A stretch of DNA of 64,000 bases from Chitinophaga pinensis (GCA_902167325.1 LR632930.1:1488001-1552000), one strand, 5' to 3'; positions 35,037 to 43,954 are shown, counted from the first letter of the stretch. The notes: generated by a model from the letters alone, not told the origin. Translations and numbers: made by a program.

Positions 35037-35336
35037 CTACTTCCGTTTAGATTTAGTGGATTGGATTTGTTGAAGGGATTTTTCCAGTTCAGATCGTTTG
35101 TATCTTACCCGTGTCCCAATCCGGTAGCCGATTACTTTCCCGGCCTTAGTGAATTCTAAGAGGGTAGGCAGGGAGATTCCCAGGAACTTGGCGGCATCTT
35201 TCCTGGTCAACAAATCGCCGTCCTGAGTTTGGTTAACTTGTTTTTCAAAATGCCGGGTTAACTCGCCTTTTACTACGTCTGATATGGTTTCTTTGAGCCT
35301 ATCCAGTGTGATAGGAGATAAAATAACATCCATCAT
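35037..35336 (-). CDS. Excisionase-like helix-turn-helix protein
   Basis: A 99-residue MerR/HTH_17-type DNA-binding protein. The winged helix is LTRKDAAKFLGISLPTLLEFTKAGKVIGYRIGTRVRYKRSELEKSL. These proteins on Bacteroidota elements often act as excision factors or replication regulators. It precedes the primase by 3 bp. The basic C-terminus (STKSKRK) suits DNA binding. Confidence 0.8.
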   Translation of the reverse strand: MMDVILSPITLDRLKETISDVVKGELTRHFEKQVNQTQDGDLLTRKDAAKFLGISLPTLLEFTKAGKVIGYRIGTRVRYKRSELEKSLQQIQSTKSKRK

Positions 35337-35417
35337 CGCTTTTCAGTTTGATTTAATCAAATGTCCTGCGATAATTATGTAGTTTCTCTCGGGAACTCTC
35401 GGTTACTCTCGGATGTT

Positions 35418-36332
35418 TTATTTCTTTAACTCGTTTCTGTTTGGTATTCGGTAGAATTGGTCAACTGATGTTATGTCTACTATGGGGTAGCTGTCTTTAT
35501 GAAGGAGCCGCCCTAAACTTGCCTTAGTAGGACTGAAAAACTTGAATTCGAACATCGAAAGCAGTATTTCTGCGTTCCTTTCACCGAATGGGCTAGGCTT
35601 TTTAAGATACTCTTTATCAATCAAGAGATCAATAATGAGAGCCAGATGCGCCGGTGTTCCAAGCCAAACCAGCTTTTGAGGATAAATGTGGTTAACTTCA
35701 TTTGTCTCTTCCTCTTCAGTATCCTCGTCCTCAGGGTTGGAGGAGCGTTCCTTTATCGCCGTCCTAAAATCATAGCCATTGTTATAAGCAAGAACATATA
35801 ATTCATCAAAGCAATTCAATAGGGTAATCAATTTTAAGGCACGGTTGAAAGATTCTGCATCTGCACCGGGGAAATACTGGAATTCGATTTCAGATACCGA
35901 GTCCCAATACTCAACCCATTCGCTAAAATTGCGCGAGATATGCCCATACATACAATCCTTTGCATATTTCCAGGTATCTTCTGTCAACCCGAACTCCGCA
36001 TAGGTTGCCATTTTCAGGAATAAGCGGTCCTTTTCCCGTTCGTAGAAAGTTATGTGGCTCGTTTTGTCCGGGAGTTCGTATTGGAGGCTTTTCGTTAAAT
36101 ACTCCAGAAAAATTTCGCCCTCCCGTGTTATAGTCGTTTTAATGAATGCTTCGAGCTTTATGAAAATATCCTCGTAATAAGCAGGGCTTGCCCTGTAAAA
36201 GATACCGGCTTCCAGGTTGTGCAGCCTTAACGGGTAAAGACGGGTAGCGACTTCCTCATAGCGTGGGGAGGTAGAGGGGATAATGCGTTCTTGGGATAAC
36301 AGCTTATCAATGATTTCTTGATCCATATTCAC
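35418..36332 (-). CDS. RteC-like protein
   Basis: A 304-residue cytosolic helical protein. The C-terminal third (LVWLGTPAHLALIIDLLIDKEYL, then ILLSMFEFKFFSPTKASLGRLL) resembles RteC of Bacteroides conjugative transposons, which in CTnDOT acts in excision control. The N-terminal half fits the same fold but is divergent. An acidic run (EDEDTEEEETNE) lies in the middle. The gene sits between the excisionase-like and membrane-protein genes. RteC assignment is moderate. Confidence 0.6.
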   Translation of the reverse strand: MNMDQEIIDKLLSQERIIPSTSPRYEEVATRLYPLRLHNLEAGIFYRASPAYYEDIFIKLEAFIKTTITREGEIFLEYLTKSLQYELPDKTSHITFYEREKDRLFLKMATYAEFGLTEDTWKYAKDCMYGHISRNFSEWVEYWDSVSEIEFQYFPGADAESFNRALKLITLLNCFDELYVLAYNNGYDFRTAIKERSSNPEDEDTEEEETNEVNHIYPQKLVWLGTPAHLALIIDLLIDKEYLKKPSPFGERNAEILLSMFEFKFFSPTKASLGRLLHKDSYPIVDITSVDQFYRIPNRNELKK

Positions 36333-36409
36333 ATGTTTTATCCTTCTGGGGGATATTCGTAAGGATAAACTTATGAATTGGTAACGCAGGGTATTTGCGT
36401 ATTGATTTC

Positions 36410-36982
36410 CTAATAACCTGGTGGGCGGCTTTCTTTTTGAAATGCCCTTATATTACTTAAGGATTTAAGATCTTTAAAATATTGATCATGAGTTTGCTTG
36501 AATAGTTCATGCAGTATTGGGAAGGAAGCATAACCTTGTTGAGCGACGTAAGTTTTGGTTACAGGACTTTCTAGGAATTGGTCTTTTAAAGAATCAGAAA
36601 ACTTTTCTTGTATCCTTACAAGAATTTTATTCATAGGGACAGAATACCATCCATGATAGTTTGTAATAATTTCACTGAGACTAACGCAAGCTGTATAGGT
36701 TGGTGTATTTGTATACGCCACCGCTGCTGAATCGTTAATCATATACATTGCATGGATTTTAATCTCTCTTTTTATTCCATTTTCATGATGAATATGAGTG
36801 CCGTAGCGCTTAATTTGGTTTATTACTTTGAATAGTTCTTCATATGCCGTTTGACGCTTTTCAAGTATGTACTTTTCGTAGCTATATCTAAATTCCCTTC
36901 TCTTTAGAAATAGGTTACCAAGGATGGAAATGATACTAGATACGACTGCGCTTGTCAGTATAATAGTTAATGCTTGTTGCAT
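36410..36982 (-). CDS. Hypothetical membrane-anchored protein (190 aa), island cargo
   Basis: A 190-residue protein with one N-terminal membrane helix (ALTIILTSAVVSSIISILGNLFL), followed by basic residues and a mostly helical soluble region with Tyr/Lys-rich segments (YEKYILEKRQTAYEELFKVINQIKRY). The N-in topology would place the soluble part in the cytosol. It is located next to the integrase, where satellites and integrative elements often carry defence cargo, but no family is recognised. Confidence 0.55.
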   Translation of the reverse strand: MQQALTIILTSAVVSSIISILGNLFLKRREFRYSYEKYILEKRQTAYEELFKVINQIKRYGTHIHHENGIKREIKIHAMYMINDSAAVAYTNTPTYTACVSLSEIITNYHGWYSVPMNKILVRIQEKFSDSLKDQFLESPVTKTYVAQQGYASFPILHELFKQTHDQYFKDLKSLSNIRAFQKESRPPGY

Positions 36983-37016
36983 GTTATTCGTTTAGTATAT
37001 GAATATACTTACAAAA

Positions 37017-38294
37017 TTATACCGCTTTAAGTATTGTTCTATTTTCCCAATGTACTTTTAGTAATTTGGCATGGTCTGCAGAGGATAATTTGATATAACG
37101 CAAGAATGCCTTTTCCGTACGATGCCCTGTTATAGCCATGATCGTAACGGCGGGAGTACCAGCCAGATACTCATTGGTAGCAAACGACCGCCGGGCTGTA
37201 TGTGTGGTAATCAGGCTCCACTTTGAGGAAATGATAGTCTTCTTCTGGCCTGCCTGGGTGTATGATGAAGTAATTGATACCTCCAGTTCCGGAACCATCT
37301 TCCCTACCTCCTTCAAATACTCGTTCGTTTTCTGATTACTAATCTTCTCCGGTAGTTCGCCACCGTATTTTGACATAATAACACGTACGCGAGGATGCAC
37401 CGGAATAACTACGTCTTTCCCCGTTTTGGCCTGTTTGATGTAAATAAACCCATCCCGAACATGTTCCGGTGTTAGCGCTGAGTAATCCGAATAACGAAGG
37501 CCAGTATAACATCCAACCAGGAACAGATCCCGGACGCGCTCCAGCTTCGAGTTCTTCGATAAATCCAACGCCTCCAGCAGCTCCAATTCCCGTACAGTCA
37601 GATAGATACTGTCCGTTTCCTCGGCAGGCTTGGCGAAATACTCACTTTCAAAGGCAGGGTTTACCTTGATCCCCCTTGCCCGTGCCTCCCTTAGAATCGT
37701 TTTGATCCTCTTGATATGGTCACCCATAGTATTAGGCTGGAGCTGAACTGTATGTGTAAGAAAACGGAGGTAATCATTGTAGAATTCCAGGTCTACCGTT
37801 TCAAAGTCAATATTTCGCCGGTAGGTGGAAAGGAAGGCTTTAAGGTGGTTAAAGGTTGTAGTATACCCCTTGTTCGTGTTTTCTACAGTGGCTTTCTTGG
37901 TCTTAGGACTGATCCGTTCACCATTACCGGACCGCTTGATGAACTCTTCGAAATACTCCATAAAGGACCGTACCCGGTTTTCCGTTTTCCCAAATACAAC
38001 ATCAAGACAGCATTTAAGGGTTGCGGGACTGGGGATGCGTCCGCCGTTATCATTGATATACTTCCGGTAGGTTGTTTTAATCAACTGTTCACAAGTGTCA
38101 AGCCGGGCATTAAACTCCGGATATTCGGGGAATTGTCGCGTTGATCTCGCGCGATGTTCTTTAGGACTCCAAAAATTCGGTTGAATTTGCTCGGGTAAGT
38201 AATACTTCAACTCACCGTCTTCATAGCGTATCCGGGCATAGATTGCCGTGTATTCAGTTGCTTTCGGGCGTTTCAGGTACAATTGGATGGTCAT
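37017..38294 (-). CDS. Tyrosine site-specific integrase
   Basis: A 425-residue recombinase that integrates and excises the element at the tRNA-Arg 3' end. An N-terminal Arm/SAM-like DNA-binding region is followed by the catalytic domain. Catalytic residues are visible: Arg in YTGLRYSD, His and Arg in HTARRS, His in GHRTE, and the nucleophile Tyr in FLRYIKLS. The length suits Bacteroidota element integrases. It is located 162 bp from attR, facing inward from the tRNA. Two GGGGTACA direct repeats just upstream of its start may be arm-type binding sites. Confidence 0.92.
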   Translation of the reverse strand: MTIQLYLKRPKATEYTAIYARIRYEDGELKYYLPEQIQPNFWSPKEHRARSTRQFPEYPEFNARLDTCEQLIKTTYRKYINDNGGRIPSPATLKCCLDVVFGKTENRVRSFMEYFEEFIKRSGNGERISPKTKKATVENTNKGYTTTFNHLKAFLSTYRRNIDFETVDLEFYNDYLRFLTHTVQLQPNTMGDHIKRIKTILREARARGIKVNPAFESEYFAKPAEETDSIYLTVRELELLEALDLSKNSKLERVRDLFLVGCYTGLRYSDYSALTPEHVRDGFIYIKQAKTGKDVVIPVHPRVRVIMSKYGGELPEKISNQKTNEYLKEVGKMVPELEVSITSSYTQAGQKKTIISSKWSLITTHTARRSFATNEYLAGTPAVTIMAITGHRTEKAFLRYIKLSSADHAKLLKVHWENRTILKAV

Positions 38295-38324
38295 GTTTCA
38301 AAGGTAGGGGGATTTGTAAATATC

Positions 38325-38344
38325 GGGGTACATCATGGGGTACA
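38325..38344. promoter_or_regulatory. Candidate integrase arm-type sites, right end
   Basis: GGGGTACA occurs at 38325-38332 and 38337-38344, 12 bp apart, between the integrase gene and attR. It matches the pair at the left end in sequence, orientation and spacing. Confidence 0.5.
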
Positions 38345-38411
38345 CGAAACCTTGACTTTACTTGACCGCGTTTTCTTTCTCTTTCTTCTGAAACCCGCCA
38401 CCACAAAAGAA

Positions 38412-38449
38412 AATCGCCCGTCTTCGGCAAAATGCGAAAACGGGCGATT
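38412..38449 (-). terminator. Terminator downstream of tRNA-Arg, inside the island
   Basis: A 10-bp stem AATCGCCCGT/ACGGGCGATT with an inner TTCG/CGAA is followed on the minus strand by TTTTCTTTTG. It lies 10 bp past the tRNA 3' end on the island side, so the element appears to bring a replacement terminator. Confidence 0.75.
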
Positions 38450-38455
38450 AAGTGT

Positions 38456-38472
38456 TTTGTAGCCCGGACAAG
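38456..38472. repeat. attR, 17-bp direct repeat overlapping the tRNA-Arg 3' end
   Basis: TTTGTAGCCCGGACAAG, identical to attL at 29073-29089. Integration keeps the tRNA gene intact. Confidence 0.9.
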
Positions 38473-38531
38473 AATCGAACTTGTATCTAAAGTTTAGGAA
38501 ACTTCTATTCTATCCATTGAACTACCGGGCC
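38460..38531 (-). tRNA. tRNA-Arg (anticodon CCT)
   Basis: The minus strand folds as a cloverleaf: acceptor GGCCCGG with CCGGGCT (G1-U72 wobble), a D-arm, the anticodon stem GAAGT/ACTTT with loop TTCCTAA (anticodon CCT at 38498-38496), and a T-arm around GTTCGATTC. CCA is not encoded. The 3' half is the integration site of the island. Confidence 0.92.
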
Positions 38532-38595
38532 GGCACTACCCAGCGGACAGCGGGAGGGCAAAAATAAACGATTTTGGCAAATTTCCTTAAAAAAA

Positions 38596-40377
38596 TCAGG
38601 CATAGAGGCGTTCTATCGAATCCCGGTACTTTTCCTGGATAACACGGCGCTTCAGTTTCAATGTGGGCGTCATCTCCCCGCCGTCTATTGTCCATTCCCG
38701 GGTCATCAGCTCAAATTTCTTAATCTGTTCAATGTGGTTGAAGTACTGGTTATACCTGTTCACAGCTTCTTTATACAGGGCTTTGATCTGAGGATCTTTC
38801 AGCGCAGCTTCGTTGGAAGGGAACTCCACCTGGTGATCTCTGGCCCAGGCGCGGAGGTTCTCGAAATTGGGTACAATGAGGGCACCGGTATACTTCCGGT
38901 CGGCCCCTACCACCATAATCTGCTCAATAAAGGGTGATTCCTTAAACTTATTCTCGATGGGCTGAGGGGCTACAAATTTGCCGCCGGAGGTCTTGAAGAG
39001 TTCCTTCTTGCGGTCGGTGATTTTAAGGAACCGTTGCAGGAGCATCACTCCAATATCGCCCGTATGGAACCATCCGTCTTTGAAAGCTTCGGAGGTAAGA
39101 TCGGGGCGCTTGTAGTAGCCGGAAGTAACGCTGGGGCCTTTAACGAGGATCTCCCCATCGTCTGCCAGCTTTACTTCCACATTAAATATGACAGGGCCTA
39201 CGGTGCCGAACATGCGCTCTTTCGGTTCTTTGCCGTTTACGCTGATCACGGGGGAGGTTTCTGTGAGGCCATAGCCTTCCAATACGGGAAGCCCTGCAGC
39301 GGTAAAGAGCTTTAGCAACCTTATTTGGCAGGCGGCGGCGCCGGTAACAATGCAGCGGAGCTTTCCACCCAGTGCTTCCCGCCATTTGCCGAACACCAGC
39401 CTGTTGGCCAATGCCAGCTCCATCCGGTACCAGGGGCCCTGGTTTTTGTTGATCTCATATTGCTGGCCCACGCGCAATGCCCAGAAGAATATCGCCCGCT
39501 GGATGCCAGTGAGGGCATGGCCCCGCGCCATGATCTTCTCAAAAAGTTTTTCCAATACCCGTGGTACTGTGGTGAATATACCCGGCTGTACCTCCCGGAG
39601 GTTATCCGCTATGGCATCCAGACTTTCTGCGTAATAAACAGAAACGCCTGCCGTAAAATAGACATAGGTCACCATCCGCTCAAAAATGTGGTTAAGAGGC
39701 AGGAAGCTGAGGGCACGCGCATGCTCATCTACCGGGAGAATGGGCAGGCACCCCTCCACATTACTCATGATATTACCGTGTGTGAGCATGACACCTTTAG
39801 GTGTGCCAGTGGTGCCGGAGGTGTAGATGATGGTGACCAGGGTGTCTGGCAATATAGATCTGGACACTTCCGGGAGCAGTGCTTCCGACTGTAGAGTGGC
39901 GGCGGCAGGCACATCCATCCAGTGGCGGACGCCCGGTATGCGGTTGAAAGAAAAGACGTCGGAAAGGTGGGGAAGCTGATCCCTGATAGTTTTTACTTTT
40001 TCATACATCTCCGCATCGTCCACAAACAAAACACGGGCTTCAGAATCGTTGAGGATAAAAACAAGCTCAGTGGCACTGATGGTAGGGTAAATGGGTACGA
40101 GAACGGCTCCGGCCTGCTGGCATGCAAGGTCGGTAAGTATCCATTCGGGCCTGTTGGCGCTGATAATGGCGATCTTATGCTGGACTTCCGGTGCAGTGGG
40201 CTTCCCGCCTACGCCCATTTCAAGGAAGCCGGCGGCATAGCGGGCGGTGAGTGTGGCTACATCTGCTGTGGCGTACTTTTTCCAAACGCCTTCTTCTTTG
40301 GCGGCCAGCATATCCTGTTTGGGGAAATGCTGCAGCTGGTGCGACAATACGTCAAACAGGCGATTGGGGTGGTGCAT
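38596..40377 (-). CDS. Long-chain acyl-CoA synthetase (AMP-binding)
   Basis: Activates fatty acids with ATP and CoA. The 593-residue protein has the AMP-binding P-loop IIYTSGTTGTPKGVMLTHGN, the YGLTETSP motif, and the A8 region FHTGDIGVM...LKITDRKKELFKTSGGK. The C-terminal extension with EKYRDSIERLY is typical of FadD15/FAA-type bacterial ligases. No other beta-oxidation gene is adjacent. It has about 60 bp to the tRNA gene downstream. Confidence 0.92.
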   Translation of the reverse strand: MHHPNRLFDVLSHQLQHFPKQDMLAAKEEGVWKKYATADVATLTARYAAGFLEMGVGGKPTAPEVQHKIAIISANRPEWILTDLACQQAGAVLVPIYPTISATELVFILNDSEARVLFVDDAEMYEKVKTIRDQLPHLSDVFSFNRIPGVRHWMDVPAAATLQSEALLPEVSRSILPDTLVTIIYTSGTTGTPKGVMLTHGNIMSNVEGCLPILPVDEHARALSFLPLNHIFERMVTYVYFTAGVSVYYAESLDAIADNLREVQPGIFTTVPRVLEKLFEKIMARGHALTGIQRAIFFWALRVGQQYEINKNQGPWYRMELALANRLVFGKWREALGGKLRCIVTGAAACQIRLLKLFTAAGLPVLEGYGLTETSPVISVNGKEPKERMFGTVGPVIFNVEVKLADDGEILVKGPSVTSGYYKRPDLTSEAFKDGWFHTGDIGVMLLQRFLKITDRKKELFKTSGGKFVAPQPIENKFKESPFIEQIMVVGADRKYTGALIVPNFENLRAWARDHQVEFPSNEAALKDPQIKALYKEAVNRYNQYFNHIEQIKKFELMTREWTIDGGEMTPTLKLKRRVIQEKYRDSIERLYA

Positions 40378-40453
40378 GATGTATGATTGGATGAGTGGGC
40401 AAATAAAGCACTTTGAGCTAATTCAATTTACCGAATTTTCCCCGGAAAATAAA

Positions 40454-40475
40454 AGGCCCGGGGTAAACCGGGCCT
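40454..40475 (-). terminator. Terminator after the YceI gene
   Basis: The stem AGGCCCGG/CCGGGCCT (8 bp, loop GGTAAA) is followed on the minus strand by TTTTATTTTCC. It begins six bases past the YceI stop. Confidence 0.85.
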
Positions 40476-40480
40476 CTTTA

Positions 40481-41155
40481 TCATTTGGTTATCAGTTCAA
40501 ACTGAATATTGACGACGGAATTGATCAACTTGTCCTGCAACGATTTATCGGCCCGGTAAGTCATCCCCCACTGTGTACGGTCGATGTTGAAATTAGCCGC
40601 CGCTTTCACTTTCCCTTTCTCGTAAACGATTTTGGCGGGGAAGGTAATGTTCTTGGTGGCGTTTTTCATGGTCAGGTTACCGCGTATCATATGGGTAGCG
40701 TCTTTCAGGAGTACCGACTCGTCGCTGGCAGCAGGGTGGTAAGGCGTCACCTCTGTTACTTCGAACTTCGCCGTTGGGAACTGGCCGGCATCAAAGAAGT
40801 TGGCTCCGCGCAGTTCTTCTTCCAGCTGCTGTTGCATGTCGGGCTGTTTGTTAAGGTCGAGGTTACGGAGGCTGGCGATGTTGATGGTGAAATTGCCGCC
40901 AGTGATGGTACTGTCATTCACGAATATCTCCCCGTCCCGAAATCGGAATGATCCTTTATGTTCTCCGGTGGGCTTGGTACCGATCCAGAAGAGGATGCAT
41001 GCCGTAGTATCGAGGGGGAGGGTATGCCCGCTGGCCTGTGTTAACACTGCCTGGGGTTCCGATACTGCTGCCTTGTCGGCCTTCGGTGCCTGCTGGCAGG
41101 CCGCGGCGGCGAGGGGTAGTATAAACCATATCCGTGAAGATGTACGCATATACAT
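40481..41155 (-). CDS. YceI-family lipoprotein
   Basis: An envelope lipocalin-like protein of 224 residues that likely binds an isoprenoid or other lipid. The lipobox is AAAAC (LPLAAAACQQ). YceI features include GTKPTGEHKGSF, FTINIASLRNLD and the HMIRGNLTMKNATKNI strand. It starts six bases after the PaaN stop codon, so the two are probably co-transcribed. Confidence 0.88.
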   Translation of the reverse strand: MYMRTSSRIWFILPLAAAACQQAPKADKAAVSEPQAVLTQASGHTLPLDTTACILFWIGTKPTGEHKGSFRFRDGEIFVNDSTITGGNFTINIASLRNLDLNKQPDMQQQLEEELRGANFFDAGQFPTAKFEVTEVTPYHPAASDESVLLKDATHMIRGNLTMKNATKNITFPAKIVYEKGKVKAAANFNIDRTQWGMTYRADKSLQDKLINSVVNIQFELITK

Positions 41156-41161
41156 AATGTT

Positions 41162-42823
41162 TTAGGCTACATAAGTTCTGTTCCCTACCCACACAAAACG
41201 CTTATCCACAAACTCGGGTGTTGTGAAGCTGGCGTTACCTGCAGGATTACCTCCGGTTACGTGGAAGTCAGAGAAGGCGGCATGCTGGTTTACCCAGATG
41301 AAACCTGTGAAATTGAACGACACAGGCGTAAACACACTGTTCATGGCATCGGCTATCTTATCCATCACCCCTTCGTCTGTAGAATAAGCTCCGCAGGTAA
41401 TGGCACCATGACTGGAGGCCATCTGGCGTGCGAGGCGTATGGAATCGTCGGTGTTTTTCGTTTTTACGAGTAACACTACCGGGCCAAACAGTTCCTGCTG
41501 GAAAATAGACTGGTCATCTGCCGATACTTCCACTACCACGGGCGACCAGGTGCGTGCACCTGCATACTCTTCGCTGCTAACAGGTGCTCCTTCCAGTAAT
41601 ATTTTGCCTCCCAGTTTAGCCGCTTCGCGGGCACGGGTGAGGGTGGCTTCGTTTTGAACAGCGCCCAATGTGCCGGCACCCATTTTAGGGTTATTGACAA
41701 GGGCAGTGATGGCGTCTGTGAATTTTTTAGCTACCTCATCAAAAGAAAGCGTGCCGTTGGCAGTTTTAACACCCGTTTCAGGAATGAAGAAGTTCTGTGG
41801 TGCAGTACACATCTGCCCACTGTAAAGACTCACCGAGAAGGCTAGGTTCTGCATTACGGGGTCGATATCCTGTACAGAATCGATGATAACGGAATTGACA
41901 CCTGCTTTTTCGGTGAACACGGTTTTGCCCTGCGATGTGAGAGATTCCACATAGTTACCGAAAGCGCTGCCGCCTGTGTAATCGATCAGGTGAATACCGG
42001 GGTGCTCGCAAAGGGCTTTAGTAATGGGGGCCGAAGTGGAGTCTGCCGCAAGTTGGCAGGTGTAAGGGTCCTGCCCGTTTTCTTCCAGCACCTGCTGGAT
42101 AGCAGCCACAACAATGGCGATGGGTAGCACAGCCCGGGCATGTGGTTTCACGATTACCGGATTACCGGTAATGAGATCCGCATAAATACCGGGGAGAGAG
42201 TTCCATACTGGGAAGGTGGAGCAGCCGATCACGAGGCCAAGTCCTTTAGGAACAGGGCGGAAGGTTTTCTGCAGCTTCACGCTGATCTTGCCCATGGGTT
42301 TTTCCCATGTCTGCTGTCCGGGGAAATGCTGGAGCTGCTGGTAGCCCATGGCAATGGCTTCGAGGGCACGGTCGTTCGCATGCGGGCCGCTGGCCTGAAA
42401 GCTCATCATATAGCTCTGGCCGGTGGTATGCATGGTTGCATGTGCGATCTCGAAAAAGTGGTGCTGGATCTTTTCCAGCGTTTCGGTGAGGATGCCGGCA
42501 CGGTCAGCTACAGATAGCTGTGCCCAGCGCTGGCCGGCTCTCTGGCCAGCTTTAATAAGTTCGTCCGTGGAAATAATGGGATACGAAATGCCGAGGGGCT
42601 CAAGGGTGTAAGGGGAAACTTCTTCCCCATACCAATTGTCCACGACTTTCTGTTTCAAACGTGAAAAGGGCATGTTAAGCATGCTTTTGTAAGCAGCTTC
42701 TCCCTGTTGGGGAGCTTCATCGCCGTATGCCTTGGGGTGCTCGGGATACTGCGAGTAAAAGGTTCTTTCGTGGTTAGCCTTTACCGCGTTGTCGATGATG
42801 TTTTGGTGTTTTGCGATCAGCAT
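41162..42823 (-). CDS. paaN: PaaN-family aldehyde dehydrogenase of phenylacetate degradation
   Basis: A 553-residue NAD(P)-dependent aldehyde dehydrogenase-fold enzyme of the PaaN group, associated with phenylacetate catabolism. It shows the dehydrogenase cofactor region (DYTGGSAFGNYVES), the catalytic Glu region (FTEKAGVNSVIID), and the Cys in LYSGQMCTAPQNFF. The N-terminus (MLIAKHQNIIDNAVKANHER) is characteristic of this group. The ATG at 42823 is chosen over 42868 on that basis. No paaABCDE genes are in this window. A TPR gene precedes it by 54 bp and YceI follows by 6 bp. Confidence 0.82.
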   Translation of the reverse strand: MLIAKHQNIIDNAVKANHERTFYSQYPEHPKAYGDEAPQQGEAAYKSMLNMPFSRLKQKVVDNWYGEEVSPYTLEPLGISYPIISTDELIKAGQRAGQRWAQLSVADRAGILTETLEKIQHHFFEIAHATMHTTGQSYMMSFQASGPHANDRALEAIAMGYQQLQHFPGQQTWEKPMGKISVKLQKTFRPVPKGLGLVIGCSTFPVWNSLPGIYADLITGNPVIVKPHARAVLPIAIVVAAIQQVLEENGQDPYTCQLAADSTSAPITKALCEHPGIHLIDYTGGSAFGNYVESLTSQGKTVFTEKAGVNSVIIDSVQDIDPVMQNLAFSVSLYSGQMCTAPQNFFIPETGVKTANGTLSFDEVAKKFTDAITALVNNPKMGAGTLGAVQNEATLTRAREAAKLGGKILLEGAPVSSEEYAGARTWSPVVVEVSADDQSIFQQELFGPVVLLVKTKNTDDSIRLARQMASSHGAITCGAYSTDEGVMDKIADAMNSVFTPVSFNFTGFIWVNQHAAFSDFHVTGGNPAGNASFTTPEFVDKRFVWVGNRTYVA

Positions 42824-42877
42824 AGCGCTATGGTTTAGATATGAGTTGTAAACGATTGCTGACGGCACCGGCCAATG

Positions 42878-43954
42878 CTACCGGATGGTGGCTACTTTGC
42901 CGGTGTTGTAAAACTCGTCGTCCCGGAGTTTCAGCGGGTGGTTACGCTGCCAGGTGGTGAAGTTGTCGTACTCCGTTTTGTGCAGTGCGGTCCAGGATTT
43001 GTATTCAGCCTGGTTGGCGGCGGGGCCAAACAGCCAGAGGTTGTATGATTCGAACATCCCTTCCCGCAGGAGCTTCCGCTGGAAGTCGAACAGGGCATAA
43101 GGATATTTCACACCGTAGAATTTGTACCAGTCCAGCAGGAAGCGGGTGCGCAGCATGATGAGCGATTGTGGCTCTATGCCTGTGGCGATCACACTTACCT
43201 GTTTGGCCATTACGGCTTTGTAGGCGTCCATGAAGGCATTAGCGTCCGTCTTTTTGCTTTTGGAACCGCCGGTTTCGCCGGGTACGCTGTTAAAGATAGC
43301 CGGATCGTCGAACAGTTTTTTATAACATTCCAGCACCACATCGCGGATCTCGGCGGTGCGGGTGGTATAGCTTTCGAGGTTGATGAAGGTTTCGCCGTAG
43401 AGGATGGCCCAGATGGGTTCTTTGGTCCACAGGTAGCTGCGGGAGGCATGATAGTAATTGCCCGGGAAATTGGGGTCTACCTCTATGCCTTTTACCCAGT
43501 AGCGGAGGGCGCCGTCGAAGTTCTTCATGTTTTGCAGGAGGTCTCCATAATCGCAATGAAGCTCACCGCTGTTGGGGAATTTACGCAGGCCGCGCTGGTA
43601 AAGCTTTTCTGCTCCCTTCCAGTCTTGCCTGCCCTGATAGATGTTGCCAGCTATCTGAAACAGATGAATGTCGGCATCTTTCTTATCAGTGAGTGGTGAA
43701 ACCACGGTATAAGCGCGGTTGTAGTCCCCTTTAAGGTAATAGGCGAAGGCCAGATCTTTTTTGAGCTGAAGATCGTCAGGAGCCGAGGTAATGGCCTGGT
43801 TGAGGACAAGTATGGCATTGGTATAATCGCCGGATCTGAGGAAGTTCCGTGCAGTTTGTTGCAGTTCGGCGTTATCCTGAGCCAGTGCCCATTGGAAGGA
43901 AAGCACGCCCGTCAGCACCAGTGTCCATTTTTTTGCAGCCTTTTGCCATTCCAT
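42878..43954 (-). CDS. Secreted TPR protein
   Basis: A 358-residue exported protein. A signal peptide ends near ALAQDN. Repeated TPR helices fill residues 25-200 (ARNFLRSGDYTNAILVLNQAITSAPDD, LAFAYYLKGDYNRAYTVV, GNIYQGRQDWKGAEKLYQRGLRKFPN). The C-terminal half is helical and lacks repeats, with a WQRNHPLKLRDDEFYNTGKV tail. It may scaffold envelope proteins; no target is evident. It is the first gene of a likely TPR-paaN-YceI operon. Confidence 0.8.
   Translation of the reverse strand: MEWQKAAKKWTLVLTGVLSFQWALAQDNAELQQTARNFLRSGDYTNAILVLNQAITSAPDDLQLKKDLAFAYYLKGDYNRAYTVVSPLTDKKDADIHLFQIAGNIYQGRQDWKGAEKLYQRGLRKFPNSGELHCDYGDLLQNMKNFDGALRYWVKGIEVDPNFPGNYYHASRSYLWTKEPIWAILYGETFINLESYTTRTAEIRDVVLECYKKLFDDPAIFNSVPGETGGSKSKKTDANAFMDAYKAVMAKQVSVIATGIEPQSLIMLRTRFLLDWYKFYGVKYPYALFDFQRKLLREGMFESYNLWLFGPAANQAEYKSWTALHKTEYDNFTTWQRNHPLKLRDDEFYNTGKVATIR

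Larger units (their letters stand above)
29073..38472. mobile_element. 9.4-kb integrative element in tRNA-Arg(CCT)
   Basis: The element is bounded by identical 17-bp direct repeats (TTTGTAGCCCGGACAAG) at 29073-29089 and 38456-38472. The right copy is the 3' end of an intact tRNA-Arg gene. The tyrosine integrase gene lies next to the tRNA. Other mobility genes are an excisionase-like HTH, a P4/D5 primase-helicase, a DUF6371/Toprim-like protein and an RteC-like protein. An XRE regulator is transcribed the other way. Cargo is a DUF4468-like lipoprotein, two overlapping small genes, a 282-residue unknown and a 190-residue membrane protein. No relaxase, oriT-linked gene, terminase or capsid gene is visible. 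The region is more AT-rich than its flanks. Confidence 0.9.
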
